32,326 bases of DNA, taken from positions 10,660 to 42,985 of the forward strand of contig DGUE01000156.1 in NCBI GenBank assembly GCA_002393895.1, given 5' to 3'. The position numbers were made by a program, and so were the translations under genes. The notes below the pieces were generated by a model. The model had not been told where the DNA came from and did not search any database. It was given only the letters and a program-made list of their open reading frames with translations. Positions 31,896-32,326 of this stretch are shown one piece after another (within the stretch, counting starts at the first letter, position 1; each line of letters opens with the position of its first letter). This stretch comes from Bacteroidales bacterium UBA4318 (GTDB lineage Bacteria > Bacteroidota > Bacteroidia > Bacteroidales > UBA932).

Positions 31896-32326
31896 ATGGC
31901 GTGCTTTCTGGTTACGACCGATCACTTGTCGGATCGGATTTGGTTCAAAGATGTCGAGGACTTCAAGGTCGGGATGAATTATGTGGCAATTGCTGCATTC
32001 ATTCTTAATATAAAGGTGGCGGTATTCATTCTGATGTCCAACCACGTCCACTTTATAATAATCTGCAACACCGAAGCGGAGGCTCGGGAGTTTGCGATTT
32101 ATTACAAGAACCTATATAGCAGATACTACGGGAAAAAGTATGGCATCAACGAGTTCTTGAGGGATGTGGGTGTGGATGTCCGTGAGATCGAGTGGGAAGG
32201 GGAGTCATTCGAAAGGGCTACCGCATATGTTATGATGAACAGTGTTGCAGCCAATATCTGCATGAACTGCACCCAATACGCTTGGGGGACGGGATCGCTG
32301 TACTTTAATCAGAAGCCGGAAAAGGG
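31896..32326 (+). CDS. Y1/HUH transposase, REP-associated (RAYT-like), 5' part
   Basis: 143 codons are visible before the window ends. The protein (MACFLVTTDHLSDRIWF...) carries the Y1_Tnp hallmark FILMSNHVHFIII with the HUH pair His50/His52, and the candidate catalytic Tyr111 in ATAYVMMNSVAAN, then YAWGTGS. HUH single-strand transposases of the IS200/REP-associated group nick and join DNA at hairpins; REP-associated members (RAYTs) are single-copy genes flanked by REP palindromes. The start ATG at 31896 follows an in-frame stop at 31890, so it is the first available start. Base composition is lower in GC than the upstream operons. The palindromes 255 bases upstream are the natural candidate substrate. 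The C-terminal half is outside the window, so completeness is unknown. Confidence 0.85.
   Translation, partial: MACFLVTTDHLSDRIWFKDVEDFKVGMNYVAIAAFILNIKVAVFILMSNHVHFIIICNTEAEAREFAIYYKNLYSRYYGKKYGINEFLRDVGVDVREIEWEGESFERATAYVMMNSVAANICMNCTQYAWGTGSLYFNQKPEK

Noticed and set aside
31860..32051. 63-codon minus-strand frame near the right edge
   Set aside because: It is antisense to the HUH transposase, whose HVH motif and continuous frame to the window end are convincing.

Overview
The window looks like a chromosomal segment of a gut-type Bacteroidales bacterium. The evidence is a SusC/SusD pair, many acid-rich Bacteroidetes lipoprotein signals, a type IX secretion (T9SS) C-terminal sorting domain, TAnnTTTG-type -7 promoter elements and moderately high GC in most genes. 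The exact genus cannot be read from the sequence. Nothing resembling an rRNA, tRNA or CRISPR array was seen.

Layout. (A) 1-4398, minus strand: two consecutive GH92 alpha-mannosidases sharing an ATGA overlap; the second is cut by the window edge. (B) 4472-10347, plus strand, divergent from A: a lipoprotein metallophosphoesterase on a collagen-like stalk, a GH29 alpha-L-fucosidase and a DUF4965/glutaminase-A-like protein, with 1-nt gaps. (C) 10455-14767, minus strand: a surface subtilisin-like protease followed, with another ATGA overlap, by a sialate-O-acetylesterase-like enzyme. B and C converge on a hairpin-rich terminator region. (D) 14852-27169, plus strand: SusC, SusD, a DUF4959/DUF5000-type lipoprotein, a DUF4998-type lipoprotein, a BACON plus SGNH/DUF4886-like lipoprotein and a fimbrillin-like plus GLUG-repeat lipoprotein, closed by a strong intrinsic terminator. 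(E) 27247-28170, minus strand: an Rpn/PD-(D/E)XK family protein with a 12-bp tandem repeat. (F) 28362-31499, plus strand: a DUF5683-like membrane protein, an Fe-type superoxide dismutase and a GH127-like beta-L-arabinofuranosidase. (G) 31551-32326: large palindromes followed by the 5' part of a Y1/HUH (REP-associated) transposase gene that runs off the window.

Functionally, A to D read as a glycoprotein or glycan foraging locus. Mannosidases, fucosidase, esterase and protease would trim a decorated glycan or glycoprotein, while SusC/D and four companion lipoproteins would capture and import the products. Alpha-mannosidase plus alpha-fucosidase fits N-glycans or mucin-type substrates, but the sequence does not settle the substrate. 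No hybrid two-component regulator, ECF/anti-sigma pair or SusR-like regulator lies in the window, and the SusC lacks an N-terminal signalling (STN) domain.

The most notable items are: a palindrome cluster beside a HUH transposase gene; a widespread-type interspersed repeat (TGTCATTCCGAG...) read in frame inside the GH127 coding sequence; an SGNH-like SusC/D companion whose catalytic His position is Asn; a phosphoesterase on a bacterial collagen stalk; and a protease with both a lipoprotein export signal and a T9SS sorting domain.
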